Shown here: in pieces, positions 48,629 to 61,763 of the stretch
How positions within the stretch are numbered: the stretch's first letter is position 1
How the letters are laid out: each line of letters starts with the position of its first letter
DNA from: Erythrophleum ivorense
Taxonomy: Eukaryota; Streptophyta; Magnoliopsida; Fabales; Fabaceae
Direction of reading: 5' to 3'
Length of the DNA stretch: 64,000 nt
Assembly (NCBI GenBank): GCA_026724425.1
Contig: JAIUCV010000650.1
Span: 310,001 to 374,000 of the forward strand
Notes under the pieces: model-generated
Database searches by the model: none
The model's input: the letters and a program-made list of their open reading frames with translations, nothing else
What the model was told of the DNA's origin: nothing
Translations under genes and position numbers: made by a program

Positions 48629-50518
48629 ATGATCATGTCCCTTCCTTTTCTTTTTGGCTATTATAATATTGTATGTGATTACTAAAACAGAATAGTAGTC
48701 ATTAGTAAACAAACTTGTTCATTTATTGATATGCATAAAATAACTTTGTTACTTTCCTCTATATTAAGCATTATATTGGTAAAATTGTACATATAAATCG
48801 AAGTTCTCTTGAGTATTAAGATTTATATCTCACTCTAATTATGAGCTAACATTTTCAAGTGTAGGTTTTTCTACTACGAGTGATAAGTATGATTTTTATA
48901 CATTTTAATCATTTTAACTTAAACATTTTAGTATCCAAATATGGCTTTAAGGGTCTAATTAGATGAAATTTGAATTTAGTAGCCATTTTCTATATTTGAG
49001 GAATTAAGTTACAAATTATTGGATTTTAATGCATAAATTTATCTTAAATAATTTTGTGAAAATTCTTATTTGATTTTTTCCACTCTTTTGTGCATAATTT
49101 CAATGGACAATTGAAGCTTGAATGAGAATTTGATTTAAAGAAGAAAGAGGAGTGAGGAAGGAAGAAGTAGGCTCGAGTTTAAAGGAAGAAACACATTCAT
49201 TTGCATTTCCATGAAGCCACGGGTTTACACTCAAGAAGGCTGCCACATGCATGTCTCTCATCCACCATGCACAGTATATTTCATTGTACAGCTCCATTCC
49301 ACATCCAGCACATCATTCACATGGAATCAGCCACAAAAACACACATGAAAAGAAGCTCTAGAATAATGCAGCAACTACAAGGCTCAAGATCTACGTGCAT
49401 GTGAATAATACAACAGTATAGAAGCCAAGCAGAATACATAAAACTAGCTAAGAGTTTCAGCTGGAATGAGCTGCACGAGGAAGCTCCAGAACATGAAAAG
49501 CTTGCGTGAAGAGAAGGAGCAATGTGGGCTGGAGTTCAGGTGAGAAACAAGGAAGCTCGAGCCTGCATGGAAGAATGTGCTTCTGGTTGAGGAAGAAAAA
49601 AAAAATGGGCAGCAGCTCACAACTCGAAGCAAGTAAAAAGCAAAGTAAAGAAGCTCCAGAACATGCAGAAACACGAGCTGAACAACGCTGGAATGGGCAG
49701 ACGCTGGAGATGCAGAAGAAGTAACGCTGAGCAGAGCAAAATAACATGAAAAACGCATGCAGAAGCTATGCTTTTAACACGTTAAAAATGAGCTGGAACG
49801 AGCTGAAACAGAAGGAGCAAAATAGAGGTTCAAACAAGCTGAATGAAGAGCTGCAGATCGAGGAAGAGAAGCTACGAAAACACGTGGAATGGGAGCTGGA
49901 GAAAGTTAGCGAGCAAAACAGAGCATGCAAGTAAGTGAAGCTACTGGCTTTTGGAGCTGAACGAAGGAGAAATAAAGGGTGTGGCTAGAATAGAGGAAAG
50001 AACAAACATTATAGATGAAGAAACAAGGAGCTACAAATTCAACATGGTGCAGAATGTGTGTGCTACAATTTTACCCTGAAAACAGAGCATGAAACAGCAA
50101 GCTAAGCATGTGAGATTTTGTTGAAATAATAAGCTGGAAATTAGCTACAGAATTGCGTGGATTAATGAGGCAACCAACTTGAACTGCTGGTTTGAAGAAG
50201 CTGGACGATGCTAACGCTGGAAGAAACAAGAAGCTTGAAGGCGCTGATGCGGAAGCTCACATGAAGAGGCTTTCACGTGCAGAATAATTATTGAAAAGCA
50301 GCAACATGGAAATATATTAGAATGAATGAAGCATGTAAAGCTTACGTGGTGTTAATCAATTAAAAAGTCACGTGAACAGCAGCAAGTTAAAGCGTCTAGA
50401 AGCATTCCAAGGAGGATTCATACATCATTCACGCCTCTCACAGTCCAGCATAGCCACGCCTCTGAATTATCACCAGAGTTTGCTCCATTCACGCCTCAAA
50501 TTCTCAGCAAATTTTTGC

Positions 50519-50531
50519 CTATATATAGATG
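50519..50531 (+). promoter_or_regulatory. TATA box of D3 LTR
   Basis: CTATATATAGATG follows TTTGCC about 1,640 bp inside the LTR. A purine-rich leader follows within 50 bp. In D2 the equivalent inverse site reads CCTATTTATTG, a decayed form. Confidence 0.6.
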
Positions 50532-50681
50532 CATCCATTCATCAAGAACAGTGTGCTTTTGAACGAGGAAGAGGAACAGAAAAGGGTGGTTTACAACGAA
50601 GAAGAGGAGAGCCAGAGAGAACGTCCAGGGAGCAGTTTTTCTTCGTGATTTATCCATGGCTAATCCCATCAACTCTTCTTC

Positions 50682-50687
50682 AATAAA
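50682..50687 (+). terminator. AATAAA polyadenylation signal of D3 LTR
   Basis: AATAAA lies 150-160 bp downstream of the TATA box, as expected for the R region of a plant LTR. No other AATAAA so close to a TATA box was noted in D3. Confidence 0.45.
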
Positions 50688-52122
50688 AACCTCCATGGCA
50701 GCTTGAATTAATCATGGTGGCTAGCTGAAAATTGGAAGCTCTCAGATGAAGATTTGAGCTCTATTTTTTCCTACAAAATTGGATAATTATTCCTTACTAT
50801 GTCTTTTAATTCCTGCATTAAATCTTTGATTAATTTGACTAGGTTTAGTTAATTGATTTAGGAATTTAGTTGCTGAAATTTTATTAATTTGTTTTATGAA
50901 TTTAATTTGATTTTGGAATTTTGATTTTGATCATCATATGCTTATAAAATTCCAGAATTAAAGTGCAAATTTACTTTCAAATTCCTCTTGATTTTGGGTT
51001 GATTAATACAATGGTTATTGGATTAATTAACTAGAAATTGTATGCAAAGGTTTGAGGAATTAATTAATCTAATTGGTAAATTAGTATCCTAAGTAAATTG
51101 TGCATGTGCTTAAATTTGGTTAAAGTGTGTTCTTGTTCTTAATTCAATCAATTAGTTATTCAAGGATTCTTGTGGTTGCAAATTCCTTGTATAATTAATA
51201 AATTGGGTCTTGGATGGTTATTCAAGAATTTTTATAAGGAATACACTAAAGAGCAAGGAATTAATTCCAATTTTGGTAAACTAAATAAAGGGCAAGGATA
51301 ATTGAATTCTAGGGAGTCCAATGCAAAGCTAGCTACCATATTCTCTTAATTGTTCATCTCATTCAGTTTTAAATTCTTTTGATTTTTGTCAAATAAATTT
51401 AGTTCAATTTAATTCTAGTACTTCAACCCCAAATTAAGTTTCAGTAGCAATACTTAGAATAACCTTTCCATAAACAAATCAAGGCATAAACTTCAAGGGA
51501 GATGACCTAGGATTGCACCATTAACTATAAAAATTTATTTTGCTTCCTAGTTTTATTTGAGATTGAACGACACAATCGTCAACAAGCAAAAAAAAAAGTT
51601 ATTGGATGTCAATCCATAATTTGAGACCATGTGTGGGATTTTTCACTTGGACATTTTGGTTTAGTTGTAGATGCTAATTTTTGTAAGCTAAACTTTGTAT
51701 AACATTATGTTGCATTCATATATCGCCAAGTGTAGGTATTTTGATATTTTGTAACTTGGGATGGAACCCATAGGATTAAGCCTTAAATTATGTTTAGCAT
51801 AATGACTTTACTTGTAATTGAGTAATTATAACTTGTCATGATTGTGTGATGGATTATCTTATCAAATGATGTATTTAGATATGGCAGTTACATGCGGTTT
51901 GGATTTTGTTATTGTAATACGAAGGATTTTACTATTATGGGAAGTGTAATATGGATGTTAAAGCTTGAATAATTTTGGTTCTAGGTTTAGTCATGGCTTA
52001 TAAAACTTAGAAGTGTGTATTTATTGTCTTGGTCATATAGGATGAGAAATGGTTTATCTCTTTTATGCTAATATAAGGTATTCTACTATTATGAGTCCTT
52101 ATTTGGGTGAATATAGGTGTAG

Positions 52123-55100
52123 TGTAATATCCAATACATGGTAAAAACACCAGAACATGCCAATTTGAAAAGCAAGTCCACTGAGATGAGTGATTCAAGG
52201 CCAAATAAAATTTGGATAAAATTTTAAATAATAGAAATGAGGATTTGAACCTTGAATTACCCAGAAACAAGGGCTGGAGTGATTCAAAAAAATTTGTTGA
52301 AAGGCTAATGGCATTTTTGTAAATAAGTGCAATTTTAGAAAAACACACAAGAAGGCTTTTTTAATAAAAATTTTGAGTTGTCCATGGTTCTCAGAGGCCT
52401 AAAAACCATGGAAGCCCTAAGACTGGTAAAGCTTCTCCGGTGTACTTTTTCCAATGTTAGTTGATCTGAACTTTGACCGGTTCATTCAGAAAGGTTTTAG
52501 CTCTGATTTGAGTGATTCCAAAGGCATTTTATTAAATTAGGAACTTAAATTTTATAATGGAAAAAATGATTCTAAAAAAGGAGCTAAAATAAAGTCAAAC
52601 CGGAAATGTCATTACGAAAGGGTAAAATGAGAATTTTTTTCAAGAAAAGAAGCTTCTTGGACACTCCTTAAAAACTCAAGATTCTTCTCCCCTCTCCCAC
52701 ACAACTCTATTCTGGCCAAAATACAGAAAAGAGAGAGCTTCTTTAGGTGCACAAAGAGGGGGAGAAGAAAAAGGGAGAAAAGCCAAGAAAGGTAAGGAAT
52801 TTTGGAAATTTTCATGCTCTTTCTCTTTCACTCTTGCTCCCCTCTTTCTATGCTATCTTTTTATGGTTTTCTTGAAATGGTTGGTTCTATTTTTGGTCCA
52901 AAATTCAGAGGGGGAGTTCGAATTGCTTGAGAAAGGGAGAACCAAGGAGAAGCCTTGGAAGTAAGTATGAAACTAAGGTAATTCTTGTTCCTAGTTGCTT
53001 TATTCTTTTTCTCTCCTCTTGGGTGTATGTTCAGCCAAAATAGAACCACGAAGGGGAGAGGAAGTTCTGTCTAAAACAAGAGAGGAACAAGGGAATTAGG
53101 CCATGGAAAGATGGAATATGCCAAAAAATTACATGAAAAATCAATAGAAACTAAGTTAGAAAAGTGTTGGCTTCTTGAGGGAATTATGAAAACTGATTTA
53201 ATCTATGAATTTCGTTAACCATTTTAAGAATTCCATTGAACTCCTAAGACTCTTAGAAACCTCCCTAAGTGGCTCTCCCATCAAGGAAAAATCAAGAAGT
53301 CCAAGAACCCCACTTTGCTTCGTAGGTTTGGCCAAGGCAAGAGCATGATGTTGGAGGATGTTTTAATTTGTTCTAGCCTTGGTTTGGGACTCCTTATGAT
53401 GTTAGAAGATGTGAGGAACCATTAGGAAAAATTTATGAGCCATTGAATGAGAGATGGAGAAATGATGTCCATAATGGTGTCTTAGGAAGCAACTTGGTTT
53501 TTCAATTGTACAAATGATTATGTGATGGCTTTAAGAACCTTGAATGGGGTCAAGAAGCCTAGAAATGAAAAGAGAATGGAGTATAGAACTTAAATTACAA
53601 GGATTGCTTTAATAGGCCACCAATGGAACATTATGTGAACCATGGAATCATTTATTTTTTTCAGAAAAAGTGTAGTGTCTTGGCTTGCTTCAAGAGTGTA
53701 ATTGTCTGCTATCTATGATGCTTAGGCCAAGAAAACTTCAATCCACCTAGGTGTGTTTATGAGACAAAAAAGGGGAAGAAAAAGGATCAAGAAAGGCTTG
53801 CACCAATTCAAGGTAGCTCTCCACCTTATTCTTCATACTTTCTTGTGTGCATGTGTATGTCATTGTGTGTTTGCATGTACTCTTGTGATTTGGTAACATG
53901 CCACTTGATGTCTTGATGTTGCATTAGTACCAATGTGTATTCTTGAATGGTTTAGTTATGAGAATTGGCTCATAAGGGTGAGGTAAGGCCAAAAGTCCCT
54001 TAATATGGGTAAGGATGTGCTAAAAATCTTAAACTATGGGTAAGACTAGTTCAAAAGTCCCTTGCATGGGTGAGGCTAAGTCAAAAGTCCTAAGGCTAAG
54101 GGTAAGGCAAATCCAAAAGTCCTACGAATGAAGTGAAGCAAAACCAAAAGTCCTTAGAGCATAAGAATGTGGCATGGAAATATGACATTGTACACTTTAT
54201 GTTTACACACTTATGATTTTGATGTATGTATGCTTTGAATGTATGTGTAAATGGGTGTGTGAGTTATTGAAATTCTTGGAATCTCACTCCCTTTCCCCCT
54301 TGTTTTTTGAGATGTCTAGGTGGGGCCCAAGATCAAGGAAATGCAAGCCATGGCACTTGACATGTTGTAGTTTGCCAATTATGTAACCTTATTTTGTAGT
54401 TGATTGTTAAAGTTACCTTGTATATGTTATTTTTGTAATGTAAGATCATGAACAAATTTAATATAGTGTATGAACCTTGTATAGATCCTTCTTAGCATGG
54501 AAGCAATAGAAATATGAATTTTGAATTATAGATGACATGTTTGTATTAGTGTATTATTGGGTGTGAGATGGTCAAAATGAAATGCACGAAACTTGGGACC
54601 ATTTGGGCAGTGTCTACAAGTCATATTCATGCTTTTAAACTTTTCCAAGAGGTGCCGCCAAACACTAAAGAAAATCATTTGGACAGATTTGGTACCTCAA
54701 TTGGATTAAAATTAATCAAATTGGGAGGCTATGCCACTTTTTATCCAAATGAGCTCTTCTTAATCTGAAATTTGGCATGCATCTAGAGCTTGTTAAGATC
54801 TTTTTAGGAAGCTAAAGTGAGTAATTTTTTGAGGTCTACAGAATATTTGATGAATTTTTGAAGTTGTGAAATTTTTCTGATATGGTCACTACTACTGTTC
54901 CAATAGTTTGAAAATGAATTTGTGTCAAACATAGGGCAAAAGATGTCCAATTGCTATGAAATTTTATACGCAAAAACTATACCTTCCAATGACTTATGCC
55001 AACTAGAATCACCCTATTTGGATGTCTAGAGAGGGAGATACAAATTTTTAAAGTTACTGTCCAGCACCAGGCATCCAGTCAGACCTGTGTCACTGTTTGA

Positions 55101-55735
55101 TTAGTTTTTATGGTCGAAATGAACATGGAATGGTATAGAATGATTTTTTTCCTCTAGATAACATCCATAGCTTTCCAGATTGGTATCATTTGTATGGATT
55201 GGATTTTTTTGAAATTAATTAGATATTTTTGAAGTTTATATCAAAAACTTGTATCAGTACCAGTAGCCAATCGGACCTTTGTGCCTTTTTCGATGTCAAA
55301 TAAGGTCCAGATGCTATGTTCATGACTTGAATTTATTTTTATGTAAAGTTAACACTTAGAATTTTCCAAAAAGCTATGGTATGGCAGATTTTGATTTTCT
55401 ACATTTAGTTATGAATTTTCAAAGTTTTTCTTAAATTTGCTACTATATAATCTGTGATGAATGAAGGTATTTTTGAGGTTTTTGACTTGAGATCCTTGAA
55501 TTGCTTGCTATTTTGAGTTGATTATGACTTTTTCCAATGGTAAATGACTAAGGAATGATGTTGGAACATTCACGAGCCCCATATAATGTGAAATGAAAAA
55601 TTAACCCCGACGTTGTGTAAATAAAAATGCATTATTTCTATACTTTTCCCTACTTTTACCTTGTGAATGTACACCAAATGCCCTAAATGGAAGAGTATGA
55701 TAATGGAATATATATGGTATGATATTTTTGGTATC
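52123..55735 (+). mobile_element. Family C copy C5, nested in A4, right end uncertain
   Basis: It starts TGTAATATCC after TGTAG (52,118-52,122). The array of GGTGAGG..AAAAGTCC words is at about 53,965-54,160, the hairpin at about 54,268-54,297, and the 180-bp-spaced blocks at about 54,730-55,420. The 3' terminus is diverged: the family ends ATTATGGTGTTACA, here the closest sequence is TATATATGGTATGATA near 55,720, and no TSD match was found. Net length near 3.6 kb agrees with the family. Confidence 0.7.
53965..54160 (+). repeat. GGTGAGGC / AAAAGTCC array in C5
   Basis: Six units of about 28-32 bp with cores GGTGAGG, GGTAAGG or AGTGAAG and CAAAAGTCC. This is the longest run of units in the window. 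Confidence 0.8.
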
Positions 55736-56363
55736 AAATCAAAGGTTTAGGTACTTTTGCTCGATATTTGGCTCCTGAGTGACATATTTGGTTTGTTTTG
55801 GGTAGCATATCTATGTATATGTGTTTAAATTGTGATGTGGGAGCTGTGTTTTGATTTGTTAGGAATTCTAGTTATAAAAGTTCTTCTAATCATTGACATG
55901 GTCATTTTCATATAAAGATCTCTTCCTACTTCCACTGTTTTCATTTTAGTAAAAATCTTAGTTTGACTGTAAGAAAATTATACTTTAGTCCTAGTTGAAA
56001 TATTACTTTGAACCCTAAGCTTTTGGCACTTATATTTTAACTCCTAAATTTTACCTAAATACTTTTATTTCTAAATAATTTTTTATATTTTTAAAATTTG
56101 AAGGTTCGAGGAATTTATTGAAAATTCCTTTCCTAAGTATTTATTATGTAATTACCTATTATTCAATAATTTAATTCCTAAATTTTTTTCCAATTAATCT
56201 CATAAAATTCTATTATATTTCTAAATTTTTTTTTGAATTTTCCTTGCACTTAAAATTTAGAAAAATCTCATATTATTCAATGTAATTATTGACTAGATAA
56301 TGTTTATTATTTATTTTACCTAATATTAGTTTTAATTAAGGGTCTAATTTTGGAGATACTACA

Positions 56364-56430
56364 CTTGGCCCTTGTGATTTCATACATTTTGTCATTTAAC
56401 ACAAAACTTGCCACTTTTTGCTTCAAGTCA
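56364..56430 (-). pseudogene. Short gypsy pol piece, 3' edge of the protease region
   Basis: Sixty-seven bases are isolated between A4 and C6. On the minus strand they continue the protease piece after C6 is removed: the reading runs from W-D-L into K-Q-K-V-A-S-F-V-L-N-D-K, like the region after the protease WD motif in gypsy families. The left edge abuts A4. Confidence 0.7.
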
Positions 56431-59400
56431 TGTAATACCTTAGCTTCCTAGCCTTCAAACTACATCACGAGAGACATTTATCATTTACTTGCATGAAAAT
56501 GACACTTTTTGGCAGCAGGTATAACCATCATTAGAAACCAAATTAATTTAAGTTAAGGCAAATGAAGCATTTGAACTTGCCTAAATTATCCTCCATCCAT
56601 AACATACTCATTCATATCAAAAATATCATAATTCATGGCTTACATCCCGGCTTTTGAACCATACATCACAAATTCCATAAGTTATCCTTGGGTGACAGCA
56701 TCCATTTTCTGATATGAACTTTGGAAATTCATAACTAATTTTAGAAAAATTTAAATCATACATATGATAACTTTTTGAAAAGCTAGGGATGTCAAATAAT
56801 GACTAAAAATAATTCTAGATCAAAACAATAGTGTTTAGTCTATGAAAATTAATAGAATAGTACATGGGGTCATGCTCTTGGACTGCTATATAGATTTTCT
56901 AGTTCCATATTCTGGTATGAAATTAAAAACTTCATAACTAATTGTAAAAAAAATAAAATCCTACAAGTTATACCATTATAGAAAGATTAGGATGTCCCCT
57001 AATAGCTATAAAAATTTTAGATCAAAACAACCAGGTTTGCCCCATAAAAACTGATGGAACAGTAACATTGGTTTGGGTAGCGTTCTACAACTGACATCAA
57101 ATTTCAAAAATTTATGTCTCCCTCAATACAAATTCAAATGAGGTGCTATTGGTAGCTATGGAAATTTTATTATGTCTAATTTATGATTGTAAAATTTCAT
57201 GAATATAGGAGTTCATTTGACCCATGAGTGACAGAGGAATGCAAACTAACTATATGAACAGTAACTTTAACAATTCTGCATAATTTGGCCAATTTTGAAA
57301 ATTCATAATAAATTCTCTAGAGTTCCAAATTAGTGATCTTGGGCTTCGTGCAAAGCTCTAGATGAGCTCTATAAGTGTACCAAATTTCCTGCCAAGACTA
57401 GTCTATTTGGTTAGATTTTAGTTCAGGGTTAGTTTATGGTCAACTTTTGCTTCTAAATGGCCCTAAAGGATACCAAATTACCTTCTTCATAACCCATGAC
57501 CATTTGAGCACATCCCAAAGTATCAATGCAATATATATAAGCATTTCATTCAGCCTAAATCATCTTAGCACTTAAAACCACTCTCCCATATGGACTTATA
57601 CACTTATGCAACTAAGCTCAAAAGTGGCAAAAATACACATTTTCATTCATTTGACCTCAAATATGATTCATATATCATACATACATACATTTACACTTGA
57701 GACCACATTTACATCTCATGTTCATCATATAATTACATACTTTGACATCAAAATACACATAAACCTATTTTAATGTCAAAGTACCACCTTTTATGTTCCT
57801 TGGCTCTCTTTCTTTACTCCATATAGCTCACCTAGACATGGTTAGTGATAAAATAACGAGGGGTGAGATTCAAAGAATCTCAATAGCTATCAATGAATGC
57901 AAGCATACTCTAAATGCTTATAGAAGACATGCATACATATATTTTCATGTCATTCAAACCCATTTCATTCAAAAATAGCCTTTAGGGACTTTTGGTTTAG
58001 CCTCACCGAATTTCTAGAGACTTTTAGATTTGTCTCACCCACTTTTAAGGACTTTTGACTTAGTCTCACTCACTCTTGAGACTTTTGGTTTTGTCTCACC
58101 CACTCTTATGGGCTTTTGGCTCCTTCTTATTCAATCTAAAGGACTTTTGGCATAACCTTATCCAATTCAAGCTATCTTGCATTTAAAACATATTTAATGC
58201 ACATAATGGTATCATAACATGTAAACAAAATCTATAAGCATATCTTATAGTTCAAACATACACATAAGTATCCAAAGACACTAAATCATCCAACAAATGC
58301 ATATAAAAAAGGATAGAAAGCTACCTTAAGGCTAGGAGATCACACTTTTCTCTTTGAAACTTCTCCCCTCTTCTTGGCCTCATACACCTCATGATGGAGA
58401 GCTTGATTTGTTTGGCCTAGACACATCCAACAAGACACAAAAACATCATTGGAACCAATTCTAATATCTCATAAGCCCTACACACTTATATGGTGGCTTA
58501 TGACTCAATTATGGCTCTATATATGGTATAATGAAGCAACTCTCATAATCTATGATCTTATCTCTAATTTCTCATTCATTTTAAGTCATATGACTTTATT
58601 TAAACTCATTAGAGTCATCATAAGTTTAATTCAAGAAGCCAAATATTAGGTTACTTCTTTATGTCTATAAAGGGATCCTAACTTTCATCTCATAAATCAT
58701 GGCTTCTAAATTTAAACTAATGGTTCTTTTAGTATCTATAATTCATATCTAAACCACTTTTAACCTTGGAATCAAGAAAAACTCTCCCGAGGTGCTCTCC
58801 CTCTAGGTCGAGATTATGCTTGCTATGGGAGCCCATGGAGTTTTGTTTGTTTTCTTAGGGAATTAGCCACTTGTGAAGCTTTCTAAATAGCTTGGGACCT
58901 CATTCATACTCTTATATAAGCCATAGGACCCTTAGGAAGTTTTATATTTTCATATACATATTAATTTCCCTAAGTGTCACAAATTGATTTTTATGGCTTA
59001 TTTTTGAATCCTATTGCTTCTTTTAAGTTCCTTAAGCTCTAAAACCTGTTTCCCTAGAATGTTTGAATCAGAACCAAGCCTCTCACATAGACCCCCAAAT
59101 CTGGCCGAGACACAAGAGAAAAGAAGAAGTAAAAGGAAGCAAAATCACACCATGTCTCATACCTTGTTTTTAAGCTTCCTAAGTGCTCTTTCTTATGCTC
59201 CCAAGAGTCCTCCCAAATTGCCTCCTCCCTTTACTAACTTAGCCATAAACCAATACCAATTCAATCAATAAAACCATAGAAAGATTGATAAAGAAGAGGG
59301 GAACAAGTTTAATGAAGCAAAGAGTGTATAAAAGCTATAAAATCTTACCCTTTTTTAAGCTTCTTCTCTTCCCTCTTGGTATGCCACTTAGAGTCGGTTC

Positions 59401-59975
59401 TAATTCTATTTTAGTCTAGAAAAGTGTTGGTGGGAAGAAAAGGAAGAGAGAGGGACGTGTTTTAAGAAGGCTAAGGGTCACTTTATGCAACTTTTTTACT
59501 TTTTATTTTAGTCCCTAAACCATGGTTTCTTCGTTTGGCCTCATTTCAACTCTTTTTTTAGAACCATCTTTTTTATCATAAAATTTAGGTCCTCTAACTT
59601 GTAAAATACCTTTGGCTTAACCCAAATTAGATTTGAAACCATTCCGAACTGTTCGATTAAAATTTTAGTCAATCATTTGCCAAAATTGCACACTAGCGGG
59701 GTTTAAATCGTGTTAGGAGTTCCTATAGTTTTTAGGGTCTTTGAGAACCCTAGGAAGCTCAATTTTTCCATTTGAAAATCCCTCGTATGAGTTTTCCAAA
59801 ATTTGCTTGAAACTACAAAAATGCCACTATATTCTGTGTATCTCAAGCTTTGTATCCTCATTTTTAAAGGTTTAGTTTATCCCTATAATTTTATTTGGCT
59901 GCTATCCATATGATTTATGGGACATCCATTGAAAATTCCTAGTTTCTGGCCTTTCATGAAAAATTAGGTGTTGCA
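56431..59975 (-). mobile_element. Family C copy C6, inside the gypsy protease region
   Basis: The flanks are AGTCA (56,426-56,430) and AGTCC (59,976-59,980), one mismatch. It starts TGTAATACC, ends TTAGGTGTTGCA and is 3,545 bp. The GGACTTTTGG/CTCACC array is at about 57,975-58,165 and the hairpin inverse at about 57,864-57,893. No coding domain. The 60-85-codon ORFs inside have no recognisable features. Confidence 0.85.
57975..58165 (-). repeat. GGACTTTTGG / CTCACC array in C6
   Basis: Six units of about 30 bp: GGACTTTTGG or GAGACTTTTGG, spacer, CTCACC or TTATCC. More decayed than the B1 array. Confidence 0.75.
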
Positions 59976-60330
59976 AGTCCCATATAATTTTTTCTATTAT
60001 AGAAAGCCATTCAACTCTTAATATCTTATCATAACCTTTTAACTCCATGATTAGAAAGTAAGCTTTGAGAATTTTCCCTTGTATTGACCATTCCAATTGT
60101 ATGTACTTTTTATTCATGTCAAATTTTCACCCATTTGCCACTATCACTCTTACTCCTTTAACCATTTGTAATTTCAAGTTCAATTTCTTAGCTAATGACA
60201 CATCTAAGAAATTGTGTGAGTTGCCCATGTCCATTAGAATTACCACTAGTTTGTCTTCACTTTTCCTTTTGCTTTCATTGTGAAGTGTCCTTTTCTTAAA
60301 TTGTATTTAATGAAATTACTGAATTCTCCT
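59976..60330 (-). pseudogene. Ty3/gypsy aspartic protease fragment (decayed)
   Basis: The minus strand reads VVILMDMGNSHNFLD, AKKLNLKL, GVRVIVANG, then MNKKYIQLEWSIQG, AYFLIMELKGYDKILRVEW and EKIIWD. This is the retropepsin of plant Ty3/gypsy elements. The catalytic DTG reads DMG, so it is dead. An ORF of 71 codons (59,902-60,117) covers part of it but runs on into C6. The piece lies directly downstream of gag sequence in the same orientation. Confidence 0.9.
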
Positions 60331-61440
60331 ATGAGTAATAACTTTTCAATTCTTCTTCAGTACCATATGCATCCTAAACTTCTTCATCCTTATTTTTTTG
60401 CACCATTATTATGAATACTTAAAGCCATTATAGGTATCATCTTATGAATTTCCTAGATGAATATCATAATATCCCCATCACTCTATGCTCTGATTCTTAT
60501 TCTTCAATAAGAAACAAGCATCTCTTCTTAACTCAGGGAAGAAAGAGAAGGTGAAAATGGAAACACTTAAAAAGGACTTTCAGTAGCTAATCTAACTTTT
60601 CATCTCATTTGAACTCAACTACTTAGCTTAGAACATCAAGGTTGAATAGGTAAAACTCTTAAACTCCCATCCCTTTATTTTCTTTTTTTTAACATCTTGA
60701 CAATATCAAAAAAGAGTTTGAGAGCTTTTACACTTATGATTTGAAATATAATGTTCAAAGCACCAATAACAAAACCTCTTTTTTCTTCTTTCATCCATTT
60801 CCTTCTTTTGTAAGCTACTTGATTTGTTTGTTACTAACATTGAAACAAGTATTAGTATTGGTTTTATCAACATTAATGGGGTTTTTGTTTGAGGAAGTAG
60901 TGAACTAAATGGTTTGGTTCTTTGAAGAAGAATCTTGGATACTATATTAGGTTTTATGCAGGTTAGGAATTTATGAAGTTTAGGTTATTTCTTTTAGTAG
61001 AGGTTAGGGCGTGGGTGTGAAAAGCTTATATGAATTTTTCTAGTGGGCTAGCTAGGTATCTTGTATTAGTAAGGTTACTGAGATTGAACAATTTCACAAT
61101 AGTTTATATGCCAAGTAGAGGCCTTTTAAGAAGTAGCTTATTGTTAGAGGTTTTGGTAAATCCATCCTGTGAGTAACTCTTCAAATTTTTCCTGATAATC
61201 ATTCATTAAGTATTCTTACTTGAGATTCTTGATCTCAACCATGGCATCCACTTTAGCTATGTCATTGAATCTTGCAGTTATATTCTTCATATATTCCTCC
61301 TAGCTGAGCTCTATAAGCTTTTTTCTCTTTAAGAAACTCATATGCCATTGAAGCACATTTCCTTCTAAATGTACATTGACCATCTTGATTCCATGGTTCT
61401 CAAGGGTTTCATTAATCTCAAATAATTGCTTTGAACAATA
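60330..61440 (-). pseudogene. Ty3/gypsy gag fragment (decayed)
   Basis: Readable minus-strand blocks are KQLFEINETLENHGIKM, VHLEGNVLQWHMSF, EEYMKNITARFND, AMVEIKNLK and EYLMNDYQEKFEELL. The LEG..LQWH..F and W/EEY...RF signatures are those of the gypsy gag capsid domain. The linker to protease (60,330-60,850) is mostly unreadable. The 5' end is cut at 61,440 by A6, so the start of gag lies to the right of the window. Confidence 0.88.
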
Positions 61441-61763
61441 TGTCACAAAATCTAGAAAATTATTAAATTGAGATTTTGGAGGAAATTAATTTAATTAAAT
61501 TAAGACATGTGAATTTTGGGGACAAAATTCCTAAAAGGAGAGAAGAATATAATATTTGAAAAATTATTAAATTGAGATTTTAAAGAAAATTAATTTAATT
61601 AGGGATTTAATTATTTTTTAAGGAAAAGGGAGTTATTGTCAAATAATAAAGAAATTGGGATTTTATAAGATTATATAAAGGAATAAGGGTTTAGGAAATC
61701 ATTGAGGAAATTTTTTAATTTTTAGGGGCTCAATTAATCAATTTAGGAAATTCAAAAAGATTG

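Larger units (their letters stand above)
48881..51581 (+). mobile_element. Family D copy D3, nested in A4
   Basis: The flanks are ACGAG (48,876-48,880) and ACAAG (51,582-51,586), one mismatch. It starts TGATAAGTATG, ends ACACAATCGTCA and is 2,701 bp. It carries a TATA box and polyadenylation signal in the right order and spacing for an LTR, so it defines the family's direction. The middle (49,140-50,300) is GAAGCT/GAGCTG-rich. The start and end style recalls long LTRs of Tat/Athila-like gypsy elements, but that is only an impression. Confidence 0.87.
41486..56363 (+). mobile_element. Family A copy A4, holding C2, D3 and C5
   Basis: It starts TATAACAACC (TG-decayed) with a start region like the inverse of A5, and ends GAGATACTACA. 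Its own pieces are 41,486-42,744, 48,634-48,880, 51,587-52,122 and about 55,740-56,363, summing to roughly 2.7 kb. The flanks are GAGTA at the left and CTTGG at the right, so no TSD is matched. Either the left end belongs to a different copy or one flank was lost. GTAAGTGTTT near 42,183 matches the donor-like site of A1 and A3. Confidence 0.65.

Noticed and set aside
59014..59271. 85-codon plus ORF with a Lys/Arg-rich middle
   Set aside because: Lies inside C6 over the leader region that in other copies is closed or in other frames.
61061..61320. Possible host coding sequence downstream of protease
   Set aside because: Minus-strand reading matches gypsy gag; the plus strand is closed.
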